Positions 11,610 through 33,020 are shown, counted from the stretch's first letter. The stretch is DNA of 64,000 nt from Turritopsis dohrnii (GCA_027922465.2 BQMF02000001.1:2170001-2234000), one strand, 5' to 3'. Notes: generated by a model from the sequence alone, not told the origin. Made by a program: numbers and translations.

Positions 11610-13195
11610 TTTTTTTTTCACTGTCCAAACATAGACCAATTTTTGTCGATGGGAAATAGTCAGTCAAATCCTCTAAGTTCCAAACTTACATTTTTTTTAT
11701 CCTTTAAATATCTTAACTCACACTACATTCATTGTGTGCAAGTACTTTGCTTGAAAAGACTCTAAAGGTGTATTATATAAGCTCTACTGAAAGGAATAGT
11801 TGACATATGGCTAAATCGCAGATGCCAGGTAGAAATTTTGTTTCACGTGAGTCTTATGCAACGTTCTTACGTTTTCCGTAGTTGTTTTAAAAATGGAAGC
11901 GAAGAAGCACGCGTAGATCTGAGAAAATTTCTTGGTTGAATATATGGATATAGAAGAGGTTATACGGCTCTCAAACTTAAAAGAATCAAGAACATTTATG
12001 ATCCAAACTGATAATCTACGTGAAACTAATACTCTTAGTAGTTATTCGTGATAAATAAGCAGTTTTTGATGCTTCAAATCAGATATGAACGACTACAAAA
12101 ACGGTATGCTTACATCGATTTAAAAAAATGCGTAAGGTTTCTATTAGTCTTTTTCTAAATATAATACAATTTTCTATTTCATGTTCCTAGGTAAGCTATC
12201 CTGTTTTTATAAAGCTCTGGAATCTTGAAGCACAGCTCATCTTCCTCATCAGCTTATACCCATTTTATTAATCAGTAGATGACCACTTTTTTAATTGACT
12301 AGTCGAATTTAAAATATTGTATGATTCTAAAATTTGTATACTATCAAGCTGACGATAAAAAGGAAACACAGATATTTTTATTATTTCGCAAGGCCAAGTA
12401 AAAGTTTTTATTATGAAGTTCAGGTACAAACAACATAAAGATTTTCATACTGTATAGTTTTAAAAGGAGTATTTTGAAACGTCCACGGAAGAGTGTTCTC
12501 TAATGGATTTTTAACCTGACGGTGTTCCTTTTTAAGCTTGATCTCCGGCAAAATTTTTCAAAGTCTCTTAACTTTTATGATGCTCTCGGGAATGTAATTA
12601 AATGAATTCGAAGTTATTACTATTTACGCCACAGATTTTCCCTTCAAAAGCTAATGTGACAAAGTTTTCATTACTTAATTACTGTTTGAAGATGCTTTAG
12701 GGAATATAACTATGAATAAAAAACTTTTTGAAAAAATCTCTAAATGATGCAAAACAGTGCAGTTTATATGAAATAACAAATATTACTTCTTTCACAGCTA
12801 CAAGATAAACTGTAAAACACAAAGAACATCATACCACATTATGCATATTGTTTTAAACCGTGAACAAACATTCACCTTTTAAAGCACAGATTATTCTTAA
12901 CGCGATAATCTTTTAATTAGTTAATTGCTTCTTGAAGATGCTTTAGGGAGTGCAACTTCGAATGGAAATCTTTTTAAAAAAATTTCTAAATTGATGCAAG
13001 ACTGAAGTTTTATATGAAACAACAAAGTTTAATAGTTATCGTAGCTAAAAGGTAAAATGTAAAATACTGCAAACATCATTCCGCATTATGCATATGGTTT
13101 TAAAGCGTGAACTAACACTCATTTCTTTCTGAAAAGGCTCCAGAAAGTCTTCCTGTCATCCGCAGGAATACTTCTGCCCGGTAGGGCATCTTGTT
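11610..13195 (-). repeat. Nested element, inner copy 2 (reverse orientation)
   Basis: This unit lies head to tail with inner copy 1 and ends with the same CTTCTGCCCGGTAGGGCATC plus TTGTT (13176-13195). It is shorter by about 0.6 kb. A ~210-bp sub-repeat occurs at about 12655-12870 and again at 12920-13125, matching 11335-11545 in copy 1. At its right edge the host repeat resumes with TAATTTAGAAACATGCATTA, matching 5847 in copy A. Confidence 0.68.
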
Positions 13196-14191
13196 TAATT
13201 TAGAAACATGCATTACCTGAACTAAATTTCATGAAAAGATTATAAAGATTTGTTCAGAAACTTAAAAAACATTAAATTTTTAATTACGTATACACACCAG
13301 GGCATTATGAAACAATAACTGACACAACACGTAACTTACATTAACTCCCAATAAACTTAATGAACAAAATAACATCAAATTTATATGCTTTCAGAAATTA
13401 CAGTGATTACGCATGTACGGTAAATCTTCCAAATTACTAAGACTTCCCAAACGCAAAAAGTAAAAAAAGATTAGGATTATGAAAGACCTACACTTACCAA
13501 AATTATCAAACATAACTGAAAGCAGAAATTTGAGTTAAAGGATGTCCAGTATTTAGAATATACAAGTAAATAAGCTAAAATAGCTAGAGAAACATCAAAC
13601 ATAAAATGATGCACAGGTAGAGGGTAGACAGAACATTCTTGTATGTTGTTGGAGCTGAAGAGGAAACTGAGCTGAGCTGTATGTATCCAGAGCTTAAAAA
13701 GCAATACAGCCCACACATGAAACAAAGGATCTTTGGTATTTAGAAAGGCTTAAAAGAATCCCCCAGACATTTTCCAAAAAAAAGCATTTCTTTTCACACA
13801 CTGTTTTTATAAAACATTGAGAGCTTGTTTTTAGAAAAGAATGAACGCAGTATAATCTTTGTAAGATAATTATAAATTTCTCCCCTTCTCCCTTAAATCT
13901 TCTTTTAAATCTGTTCAATATTGATCAATCAACACGTGGAAGTCTAAGTGGGTTTCTTCGGTTTCTTCTACCATTATGCGAACGGCGTGCAAATGTGAAG
14001 TCGAAAAATACCCGGACGATCACATGGCGGAAATTCAGGCCAATTAACTGTCGCTATTGAAGTTAAGGTGGCTATATTAGCACCCTTTCGTAGAAATCGG
14101 GCATTATGCACCAATCACGATTGAGACGGCTTTTTTATGAACCAATGAAATTGGAGAAACAAATATGCGCCGGTTTGGACAGTAAGATGAA

Positions 14192-14345
14192 AACAGAAAG
14201 ACACGGACGATCGTAAAGTATTTCTTGCTTCCGCAGAAATCCAAAAAACAGAAAAACACGGACGATCGTAAAGTATTTCTTGCTTACGCAGAAATCCAAA
14301 AACAAAGACGATCGTAAAGTATTTCTTGCTTACGTAGAAATCCAA
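14192..14345 (+). repeat. Subterminal minisatellite, three ~50-bp units
   Basis: Three tandem units contain GACGATCGTAAAGTATTTCT followed by TGCTTACGCAGAAATCC (first unit TTCCGC, third TTACGT). ATTTCT/AGAAAT in each unit can form a short hairpin. The same module, reverse complemented and diverged, forms the left edge of the inner insertion at 9436, so it belongs to the end of this repeat family. Confidence 0.75.
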
Positions 14346-14837
14346 TAAAAATTTGTATGGATTTAGCGCTTTGAAACAATAAGAACGGTGTAATTAAACT
14401 ACGTGTTGATCGACCATTAAAAATTTAATTACATTTTTCCAAGAAATTTTCCTTATATTTTCAGAAACCACTTTTTCACATTTCACAAAAATATACTAGC
14501 TGAAAGAACTTGAAAATGGCTTTCCATCGATGTAAAAAGTTTTTTGAAATTTGGCATATTCATTTAAAAAAACAGCTTTAAAATTTCCGTTTCCAAAATT
14601 ATAAAACACACGGTACGTACAAGTGAACTCATTACCACTTCATGCTGAAAAGAAATATCGTTGTTGGACTCCTCCCCTTTTTTTGACTGACCCTGAAGAC
14701 ACCTATCAAATCTATATCAGAAACACCTAAGTTTTTGTATTTGAACACATTAATTATTTCTTTAGAGATTGGAGGTGGGGGACGGGATCTTTTAAGCGTC
14801 TGGACTAATCATTTGAATTCTATATTTTATTCAGAAT

Positions 14838-16139
14838 TTATCTTATGACAATTTGCGGATTTTCAAAAGCGCTTCTTCTCCAAAACATTAATGTAAACAA
14901 CATCATGCAGATTGCTGATAGTACCATGCTGACATATTCAGGAACCAGCAACAAATATGTCCCACAAATCATGGCTATGAAAGCGCCACAAAACATAAAC
15001 GTCGTCCTCAAGCCACTGTAATACGACAATTTCGACGAGCAAACCAGTTGTGACAGAATTGGACAAAGGTAAAAATTTCCATAGGTCAATACTAGTGACG
15101 TTGCAGATGTTCCGAAGCCCAACACAAATAACGCGAGTTTGTATCGGAAATAAACAAACGTCAAAATAAAGTACGTGTACAGGACAATTGGGATGCATGT
15201 TACACAAAACAAGTTCATTCTGAATAGAGTTTTCCAAGACAGTTTTACCCATGAAAAAAACGTCATCATCAAAATACTAGCAATGCCACCAACAATAGCT
15301 ATAATGTTAATTTCTTTTATTGTAAGATGTTGAAATTCGATAATGATGATTGTCTGCCATACATCTATTAAGGCCACAGTAAAAAACTGAATGCAGGACA
15401 AAGCTATCACTATTGATAAATCGAGAAATCCTTTGATTGGTCTTTTCGACTCCATACTTTCCTTTTCACTGTTTTCTGCTGGATCAATTACATCGTACAT
15501 TATCGCCTTTAAATCATACATCTTTGACAGGTTATGCATAAAGAAAATACTTGCTGTGAAGGAGAGCACATAAAGAAAAGCTATGAACAAAGATGGAGCG
15601 TTCATGTAGGTAATGTGCCAATCTTTTATGTGGAAATCGATATTAAAGAATGCAAAATTGAATATTGGTCCTATTACTATACCAAGCTCGATTAATTGAG
15701 ACACCATGGCTACTTTTGATGCCACTTGGTCTTTCTCATAGACACGCGATACTTCACTTGCAATAATTGACTGCAGCATAGCACAATTACCGGCCAAAAG
15801 TCTTCCAAATAACAAACACCACAGGGATATACCAGTACTGTATAGTAAATTCCCAAGGATGGCCAAAAAATTGGACAGCAAAACAATTTCTTTTATACAT
15901 CGGTACTTATCCATTATTTTTCCGAACAAGACAGGCAAAACAGATCCACATATACTATAACTGGACAAAATTAGTCCAAAGAAAAGCTTTCGACTGTTGT
16001 GATCATTAGTGATGGATTTTATATACAGCCATAACGTTACTAATATTAATGAATACTCCATACCGGTTAAAACCTGTTGTGCACAGATCACATACAATGT
16101 CGTTCTTCGTTTTTGCAACCACTTCTCTGGTGGTGGCAT
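14838..16139 (-). CDS. Major facilitator transporter, MFSD8 (CLN7)-like
   Basis: A single uninterrupted minus-strand frame encodes about 433 residues from the ATG at 16139 (MPPPEKWLQKR); the frame is open a few codons further with no earlier ATG, so an upstream exon is possible. About twelve hydrophobic segments are visible in two halves separated by a polar loop (DPAENSEKESMESKRP). The stretch NCAMLQSIIASEVSR...VSQLIELGIVIGPIFN matches the TM4-TM5 region of MFSD8/CLN7, a lysosomal membrane protein linked to chloride and ion handling. FGKIMDKYR is the MFS loop 2-3 signature position. Location is probably an endolysosomal membrane, by homology. An AATAAA on the minus strand (14831-14826) lies just beyond the stop. 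An intronless copy among intron-rich neighbours hints at retroposition. Confidence 0.75.
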   Translation of the reverse strand: MPPPEKWLQKRRTTLYVICAQQVLTGMEYSLILVTLWLYIKSITNDHNSRKLFFGLILSSYSICGSVLPVLFGKIMDKYRCIKEIVLLSNFLAILGNLLYSTGISLWCLLFGRLLAGNCAMLQSIIASEVSRVYEKDQVASKVAMVSQLIELGIVIGPIFNFAFFNIDFHIKDWHITYMNAPSLFIAFLYVLSFTASIFFMHNLSKMYDLKAIMYDVIDPAENSEKESMESKRPIKGFLDLSIVIALSCIQFFTVALIDVWQTIIIIEFQHLTIKEINIIAIVGGIASILMMTFFSWVKLSWKTLFRMNLFCVTCIPIVLYTYFILTFVYFRYKLALFVLGFGTSATSLVLTYGNFYLCPILSQLVCSSKLSYYSGLRTTFMFCGAFIAMICGTYLLLVPEYVSMVLSAICMMLFTLMFWRRSAFENPQIVIR

Positions 16140-18839
16140 TCTTATTAACTTAGCTATCTGGAGCAATGCTGTAGGAATTCAGTAAACTACTTGAGAATGT
16201 ATCGAGTTTGTAATATATGTCTCACAACCTTGCATAGCACAGTGGTTTTCGATTCCGATTAAACAAGGTGTTTCCAAATCACGATGATTCATCTAAATAT
16301 TATATGTTCCCATGTAAAGTGTGAACTAATGTATTTTGTTTTTTATGTACATAAGCTTTCGATCTTCAGGAAACGTTAAGATGTTTACTTATGACAAACT
16401 TATTTGTTCCGCACGATTACCTGTCAAATAAGCTTCTAATTATTGATGCAATTAATTTGACTGCAGGGGTGGTTTTTTTATATTGATTCTGAAAACATTT
16501 CAATTATGTTCTAATTCACATTGTTCAAATGAAAATAAAAATCCTTATTTTCTTCGTAATCTCGTTTCAAGACATGGACGATAATCAACAAAATTTTTGT
16601 ACGTAATGGAGTCATCTTCAGTTTCGTACGTATATGCAGTTCATATCTTTCGCACTTTGTTAATTTATATCATTTAAATATTGATCCATGTAATTTACAA
16701 CACAACATAATTCAACTTACAACGGTTCACTTAAGACCTGTCCTTCTGTACCTCAAACTTACGTGATATTTATTAGGTAGGCCAAAACTTTTGATATACA
16801 CGTGTATCTCTACCTCCCAATAATCTTCACATATAATTCTGACATTTTAGTTGCGTGTGATCTACCATAATTTAGGGATGATTTCTTGTATACACAATTG
16901 ATTGTTATACCGACTCCAGGATAAAAACCTCTGGATATCCCGGGCCAAATGGGATTGACTTTGTCTATTTTTCCAGAAGAAACCGCAAAGATAGGTATAA
17001 TAATCTGTGTCGCTCCGGCATTTCCGATATCAAACATCTGCTGCAAGTGCTCATATTATCGGAGGAGGGTGGGCGGGTCGTATGAACCGTACGAAAAGAA
17101 TTGACTTGTGAGTAAAATTGAACACTGTTTTCAAGCATGCGCTATAAATTGCACATGTGTAACTTTCCTCGATTACTCTGAAAATAAGTTTTATTAGTCT
17201 TGGTTTGTTCTAAGAACTTCTTACACTTCCATGGTGAGTTTAATGTTTCTGTTTTCTTAGAGGGATTGCACAAGTACGCAAATATAAAACGGTAGAACAT
17301 CTATTAAATGTCCAATCTGAAGCCCACTAAGAATGGACCTTTCTTAAATTTCTGTCTTAACACTGAGATTTTGGCCGAGCTTCATTTCTAACCTCTTTTT
17401 GTGCAATTCATCGTTGAACTGGCTTTATTGCTTTATAATTTTGTAATGATCTCTATTATTCGCAAGTCCAATTTCAATAATCAGAAGCAATTAGATTATT
17501 AAAAGCGAGGTTAGGCTCGATAACTCCGCCAGAATGCATCGTTTAAACAGAACTTCTGGATACGCAGAAGCGTATTCAGGGCTGTTCAAAAAAAGTGCAG
17601 GGGGTCCAACATTTGGCGATTAGGTTACTTGCACGCTTTCCTGTTCTACTTTAAATGGCTAAACTCTCCTTGATGTTTGACTGAGCTCTAGCTACGCCTC
17701 TGAAAGGTATATTACCAACAGAAAATCAAATAATGGGAAAACGCTTCTAACAAAACTGTTACCTACAGGAGTAAAAATGATTACCATGATGCTGTAGTTA
17801 TCATGTTGTTGTAGTTATCATATTGTTGCAACGATAAAAAACTCTTTCTAAAGGAAGTATTTTAATGCAAAATGCAATGTTTTGATATACAAAAATTTCA
17901 AGCCATAATCGGAGTGCTGCACCCAAAACGAAAGAACATGCCTTGATTGTTTTATGTGGATAATTCCATCACCTCTGTGCTGAAGTGTTCCATTTCAGAA
18001 AACCACTTGCGTTCTTAAAAGAATGCATAAGCAGATTGAGAATCTACTAATTATTACTGATTAACTGATCAGAATTCCTGGTTATTTGTAATAAATTTCT
18101 GATTATTAATAAGTATTCCCTGATTATTAGTTACTGGTTCGTCGAACGAATTACAAATCGAGTAATTTATCAGAAATTTTATAGTTTCAATATGACTAGG
18201 TACCATATAATTATGCCTACTGATCCATTTTTTATGCGAATAATAACTATAATATTAATAACTATAAATAATAACTATAGCCTTATTATTATGATGCCAA
18301 AATATGTGTGCCTGAGCATAAAGGAACTAAAACGCAAAAATGAAAGCATTACAAATTAGGGCAAGCATTACAAATTGGGGCAAGTTATTGCAAATCGGGG
18401 CACAGCATTTTGATGCAAATATTAATATGGTTGATCAAGCCCAAAAGTGTTCAGTGTATAGCTTTAGGGCAAAATTGACGATGTGTACGGGAGTCGGCCA
18501 AAGTGGTTGCTTATTGGAGTTAAGTAGACATTTTTTCCCGGGAATGGCCCGAATGCTTTGAGGTTAGCCAACTGGGAAACTGGAAATTCCTCCTACCTTG
18601 TACGATAACATTGTAAGTTGAACATTTATAGATGAGAATATTGCTTGTTGATACTTTTGAAAATTGTTTATATTCAGATCAAAGCTCCTAAACGCTGCGC
18701 ATCATCTATGCTCACAAGCTGGCATAACTAGGAGGAAGAAAAGTAAAAACTGTGTAGATCCATACATAATTATTTATTCTTCTCCATTCCCCTTTCACTA
18801 ATCTTTAAGCCATATTTATTCAAGTAACTAAGTAACGGA
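16140..18839. other. Intergenic DNA upstream of the MFS gene; no confident gene
   Basis: A 78-residue minus-strand frame at 16810-17046 (GNAGATQIIIPIFAVSSGKI...) looks fairly protein-like and lies upstream of the MFS gene on the same strand, but I do not recognise it and cannot connect it. A short GC-rich patch (GGAGGAGGGTGGGCGGG) lies at about 17060. Near 18340-18405 a ~20-bp unit (GCATTACAAATTGGGGCAA and variants) repeats three times. AT-rich simple runs occur at 18045-18130 and 18235-18290. Confidence 0.5.
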
Positions 18840-19107
18840 AGTTTTTAGTCCTTGGGCTTCCATCCGTAATGGTTGGTTCTTCCGCCCGCCGACTTGCAAC
18901 TATTAGTTGACTTACCGCCAGAGATACGTATAGCATTGCTCTAACTTGCCCGAAGGCCAGTGTGCAGTCAGTCGATGTCTCCTAATGGGCTGACACGCTG
19001 CTTTTAAAGCGAATCGGAGTGGTGTATCGAGATACAACATGACTGGACTCGAACACGGGTCGCTGCTGTCGCACTCAAAGGTACTAACCACTACACCATC
19101 AACTTGC
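18840..19107 (-). repeat. tRNA-derived SINE copy
   Basis: On the minus strand the head reads TGGTGTAGTGGTTAGTACC (about 19098-19080), an A-box/D-arm relic. About 30 bases on comes GTGTTCGAGTCC, a B-box/T-arm relic. The sequence continues past the tRNA part into a non-tRNA body toward 18840. The anticodon arm does not fold like a real tRNA and there is no acceptor stem, so it is a SINE, not a gene. The downstream boundary is approximate. Confidence 0.65.
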
Positions 19108-19929
19108 TGTTGTATTATTATTTACAAACACAACACAAAACAAGAAATACAAGTCCAATGATGATGATGAAATTTATGCTTGCAATGATATAACACCACT
19201 TTTGTTGCACCATAAAATTAAATTCATAACAGGTCCTTTAGTAGAGATTTACTCATTTTGAATTCTCATTACAAGCTTATTATTGTTCATGGAAAATGAT
19301 TCGCCTGGTTCGTATATACAGTGTGTTTCATAATGTTGGAAATGGAAATTTTAAAGTTGTTTTTTTTTTAAATGAATGTACCGAATTTCAAATAAAGAAA
19401 CAAATAGAAACAAATCTCTTCATTTGTTCTTGTTTCACTTTTATAACTTTATATGTGCTATTGAGTTATTTCTAAAAATATAATTATAATTACATAAATT
19501 ATGCTTATTATATATAAAAATGATTTTCCTTATTATCAGTATCGTGAATGAAAAAATTACGCTGTTACTATTTTGTCTGTTGGTGTTACTATTTCAGGTG
19601 TGAAAGACATTATCAGGAGTAATCGATATCAATTTATGAGTTGAGACTAAACTTTATGGTTGTGGTACACTTGAAAGAATGAAACTGCTGAATCATGAAT
19701 AAAACTGCTGAATCAAGCATTTCCAGCCATCTGTGGTTATAAACTATCATTCAATTGAAACATTTGTGACCGATTCAAGAATGTTTTATATAAATTGAAT
19801 TTTGACAATTGATGTTTAAAGTTGAAACATAAAACTGAATGTTGATCATTATATTTGGGTTAATTTACCAGAACAGTTTTGGCAAAGTTTGGAAGATGCC
19901 TGTTATGTATTTCTTGTTTATTTATTAGG
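19108..19929. other. AT-rich intergenic DNA, nothing recognised
   Basis: No coding potential, RNA fold or repeat boundary was found between the two SINE copies. There are only AT-rich simple stretches (for example 19440-19520) and a short direct duplication of AAACTGCTGAATCA at about 19681 and 19701. Confidence 0.5.
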
Positions 19930-20243
19930 TATTGTTTTACGTGGCTGACCACACTCAGTTGCTATTGCATCTGTTTTCCAGGTGGGACCACGGCTTAGGT
20001 TGGAGGCTCCGAAGTATTTAACACTCTCATGAGTGACGCGAACCCAACCAAGGCCCGGTGCTCTCCTGGATGACCTGCTGCAACACCCGATGTATCATCT
20101 ACCCAATTTCCCTCACATGGCATGGATCGACCCGGCACTATAGTACATTCAATCGCGCATGGTGAATCGCCGCCAAGGGGAATTGAACACCGACCTCTCG
20201 CATGAATTCCGAGAGTGATAACCGCTACAATACGGCGCCAGTT
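19930..20243 (-). repeat. Second tRNA-derived SINE copy (tRNA-Val-like head)
   Basis: On the minus strand the head reads CGTATTGTAGCGGTTATCAC (about 20237-20218), very close to the A-box/D-arm of animal tRNA-Val genes. It is followed by a changed anticodon arm (CTCTCG...CGAGAG) and GTGTTCAATTCCCC as a B box. A GC-rich body (GGTCGATCCATGCCATGTGA...) continues to about 19935. It differs from the SINE at 18840-19107, so two SINE families or subfamilies are present. Confidence 0.65.
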
Positions 20244-21588
20244 GTTGGTTTGACTTCCTAGTGCTTCTTTATGCTTTTACAAAACCTATTTTTTTTAATA
20301 GATCGTTTTTATTCAGCTTACTTTTACCACTGTTTCAATCTGTACTTATGCATAAAAGAACTGGAAATTATTGATTCATGATAATTTATAAAGCATTTTG
20401 TTTTCTTTTTTTTCTCCATCTCACATTCACAAAATCAAATCCTTGAATACACGTTATCAGACTATCAAACCCAGCCTCGTCCTGAGTCTTAATATTGTGA
20501 CATTACTTGATAATAAGCTTTAGCTGAAAATTGCTATGGGCCAATTTGTGATAATTTTTATCAATTTACCGCATCAAAACGAGACAGGGAGTACGGTTTA
20601 GTAGAATTTCAACATTTGAAATCGCAATAGAACTAAAACATACATTATATTGATAGGATACATTGACGTAGTTTCAAGAAAACTAACGACAATAACAGAC
20701 ATTCTTTTAGTTTGATATACATATCGTATTCACACATTCAACTCGCTCATTGGAATTTGTCGAATGAAAATCCGGCTTTCACGCATTCCATATTTTCGCT
20801 GGCGAACGGGTGATTCCACGCATCCACTCCGCAACCCTTATATATTTATATATTTATATTCATTATATTTATATATTTATTTATTTATTTTAAAGTTTGT
20901 TTGTTTGACAATATAATATGCTCATCGTTTAACGTCTTAACTTAACGTCAAATAAGCATTTTATTTTTGCAGTGGAATGAGTGTTATCCTTCTTTTATGT
21001 CAACAAAACACCAAACATTGCCAGCATCAATATAACCTAAATATTATTCAACAGTCTAGGTTGGTGAAAAAGTATCACTTACACAACTTAAACAACCCTT
21101 ACCCACAGTTGTTTTGTCATTATGTTTAACAGAAGTCATTGGTTTTGCATAAAAATAAACGTGTCAGATGGAGATCGAGAAATGAACATGTTATTTCAAG
21201 CGCTTTAATTATAGATCAATAAAATCTCGTGATTTTAGGTTTTTGATTGAGCTGCTCAAAACTTTCATATTGACTGTTTGCATTGGAGCAATTTCGAAAA
21301 ATAATCATGGTTTCGGGTTCCTTGATAAAGTCTGCACAAGACATATGCTCGAATTATCTAAAGAGATTTATCGAATTATCTAAAGAGATTGATTGATTAC
21401 TTTGTTATGGCTAGATCGGAATCAACTTTCGTTTTTAAATTTTTTTTTTCGTATTTTAGAAGTTCATTGATAAAGAGATCATAAGAACAGTTTCAAATTA
21501 ACTTTTTGAAGCTTGCAATAGATGGGATTTGGTTTTGGTTTTAGCATAATATTTTTATAGTAAGTAGCAAATTCTTTCTCTATTTTAG
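20244..21588. other. Intergenic DNA upstream of the GH31 gene
   Basis: The stretch is AT-rich, with a (TATATTTA)n/(ATTT)n tract at about 20836-20892 and a duplicated CGAATTATCTAAAGAGATT at 21350-21390. TATTTTAG at 21581-21588, just before the ATG, is a good splice acceptor, so a 5' untranslated exon and the promoter of the GH31 gene probably lie in this stretch. None can be placed with confidence. Confidence 0.45.
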
Positions 21589-21595
21589 GCAAATT

Positions 21596-31543
<9,948 letters not shown>

Positions 31544-31921
31544 ATACGTCATTCGCAACTATTTAAAGACTACAAGGACGAGAAAATCGATAGATGATTG
31601 GTTAATGCAAATGATTATATTTTCATCATGGCGGATTTCCACTGGGTGGACTATTTCGCGCGAAGTGAAATGGTCATTCCTTTGCGAAATGGTCACTGCT
31701 TTCATTGTTTATTTTGGGCAATGCAAAAAAAAAAGGCATTGCAGGAAAACTTCGCTTAGTGGAAATCCACCTCCATAGGCAGTAAACAACAAAACAGACA
31801 CATCTTCATCCCAGACCTTCTCGTGTACTATATGATTATAGACAATGCCTCAAATCTCTCAAATTTAGAATTAGAGAAATCCGACCATGACGCTAGCCTG
31901 ATCGTACCTTTATAACTAACT

Positions 31922-32037
31922 CAGCGGGCAAAATCGTAAAAACTTACTGTGATGAAGAGGATTTTTATTGAAATAGTGTGTATATTTCTGTAGACGTGCA
32001 TTCTTTCGCAGAGATTTTTCAACAAATTTGCCCACTG
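31922..32037 (-). repeat. Small palindromic MITE, copy 5
   Basis: CAGCGGGCAAAATCG at the left and CAAATTTGCCCACTG at the right, with GTGCATTCTTTCGCAGAGA in the core; reverse orientation relative to copy 3. It lies just downstream of the preferred GH31 last exon. Confidence 0.7.
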
Positions 32038-32065
32038 TGAGCGTAAAACTGGAGGAACGCTGTAG

Positions 32066-32194
32066 TAGAAAATAATGCCGCACCGTGGTTTCACTATATG
32101 TCTTTTCCATTCTTCATACTTCGGCTTAATTATTATTAATTTCTAAATCAATATTATTTTCTACGTAAGCACCACGGTGCGGCATTATTTTCTA
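32066..32194. repeat. 129-bp foldback MITE with 23-bp perfect terminal repeats
   Basis: TAGAAAATAATGCCGCACCG plus TGG at 32066-32088 is exactly mirrored at 32172-32194. The centre is AT-rich. A further partial TAGTAGAAAATAAT arm lies at about 32201-32216, suggesting a second decayed end. Confidence 0.8.
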
Positions 32195-32241
32195 ATGCAA
32201 GATTATTTTCTACTACTCCAACAAAATTTTGATGATTTCAG

Positions 32242-32313
32242 GTGGTATTAACCTTTGGCGGATATATATCAGAAGTACGCGAATGTTTGGTAGTTTTTGA
32301 TATTCGAACCTAA
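32242..32313 (+). CDS. Possible alternative terminal exon of the GH31 gene
   Basis: After a TTTCAG acceptor, 24 codons ending in TAA (VVLTFGGYISEVRECLVVF...) would join in frame to exon 17, whose donor is phase 0. The exon at 31481 (VLIIYNMQLKMTDNNVVTWS) resembles the normal GH31 C-terminus better and is preferred. No strong AATAAA follows the 31481 exon, so 3' end choice is open. Confidence 0.3.
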   Translation: MVLTFGGYISEVRECLVVFDIRT

Positions 32314-32934
32314 AAAAAAAATTGAAAAAAAAATTAATATATGTTGATATATGTTAATATATGTTAATATATATTTTAACCATTTAGTTTTTCTTACCAG
32401 ATAAAAATATGCAAAAGAGAGGATTTTTTAATGAAGCATTTTATATTGAAACTGATAAAAATTTTATTAACTATTAATTGTTAATTATTGTAGCGAAGTT
32501 CTTGACTTAGCCCTGGGTGTGTGGATCTTATAAGCTTCTTATTCAACTTTTCTATTTGTTATTTCTACATTTGTTTTAACAAATTTTGAACAAATGCCAA
32601 AGCCTAAAGATTTGATTTGATTTTAAGACTTTGTGGATTGAGTTTTTAAAAAGTATGAAATTTTCATTGTGTTAAGTGATTTTGGTAAATTTTCGTAACG
32701 GTGATGACGTCACTTAATGCGCATATTTCAATTTTAAGTAGCGTCAGGTACACCTGCTGCTATCATGGAGGTAACTGTTCAGAAGAACTTATCCAAATAA
32801 TCACTTAAACGATCACAAATTTAATGGTAATGAACTGTTATGGTGATTGTTAAAAAACTCAGTCAGCAGTTTTCTAGCTACTTTGAAATTCGGTACCAAC
32901 TCGCGTTTTCGGAGACATTTCTTGTGTTTGTTCC
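32314..32934. other. Intergenic; CRE-like site but no gene seen
   Basis: TGTTAATATATGTTAATATA direct repeats lie at 32340-32375. A palindromic TGACGTCA (CRE/ATF core) lies at about 32705-32712, upstream of no recognised gene. The rest is AT-rich. Confidence 0.45.
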
Positions 32935-33020
32935 TGTTATGTTCAAGCTATGACTTTAAGCACGTATTTATATCACGTGACTACTTTGTAAATAGATTAT
33001 TCTTATGATACTTCTCAAGG

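Larger units (their letters stand above)
6933..14345 (+). repeat. Same element, copy B, interrupted by two insertions
   Basis: Copy B abuts copy A head to tail. Its own sequence is 6933-7066, 9082 to about 9435, and about 13196-14345. The gaps hold a Kolobok-like transposon (7067-9077) and a two-unit insertion of related elements in reverse orientation (about 9436-13195). Near its start, AGCTGAAGTATGAAAAAAG is present twice (6972 and 7008), a local duplication absent from copy A. It ends with three tandem units of ~50 bp. Confidence 0.72.

Noticed and set aside
14938..15573. ORFs overlapping the MFS gene in other frames
   Set aside because: Shadows of the clear transporter frame.
18340..18561. 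73-codon plus-strand ORF
   Set aside because: Its first third is the ~20-bp tandem repeat; the rest matches nothing and lacks gene context.
19020..19107. Possible tRNA gene
   Set aside because: A- and B-box relics are present, but the acceptor stem and anticodon arm do not pair; it continues into a SINE body.
20170..20243. Possible tRNA-Val gene
   Set aside because: The anticodon arm is altered, there is no acceptor stem, and GC-rich SINE body follows.
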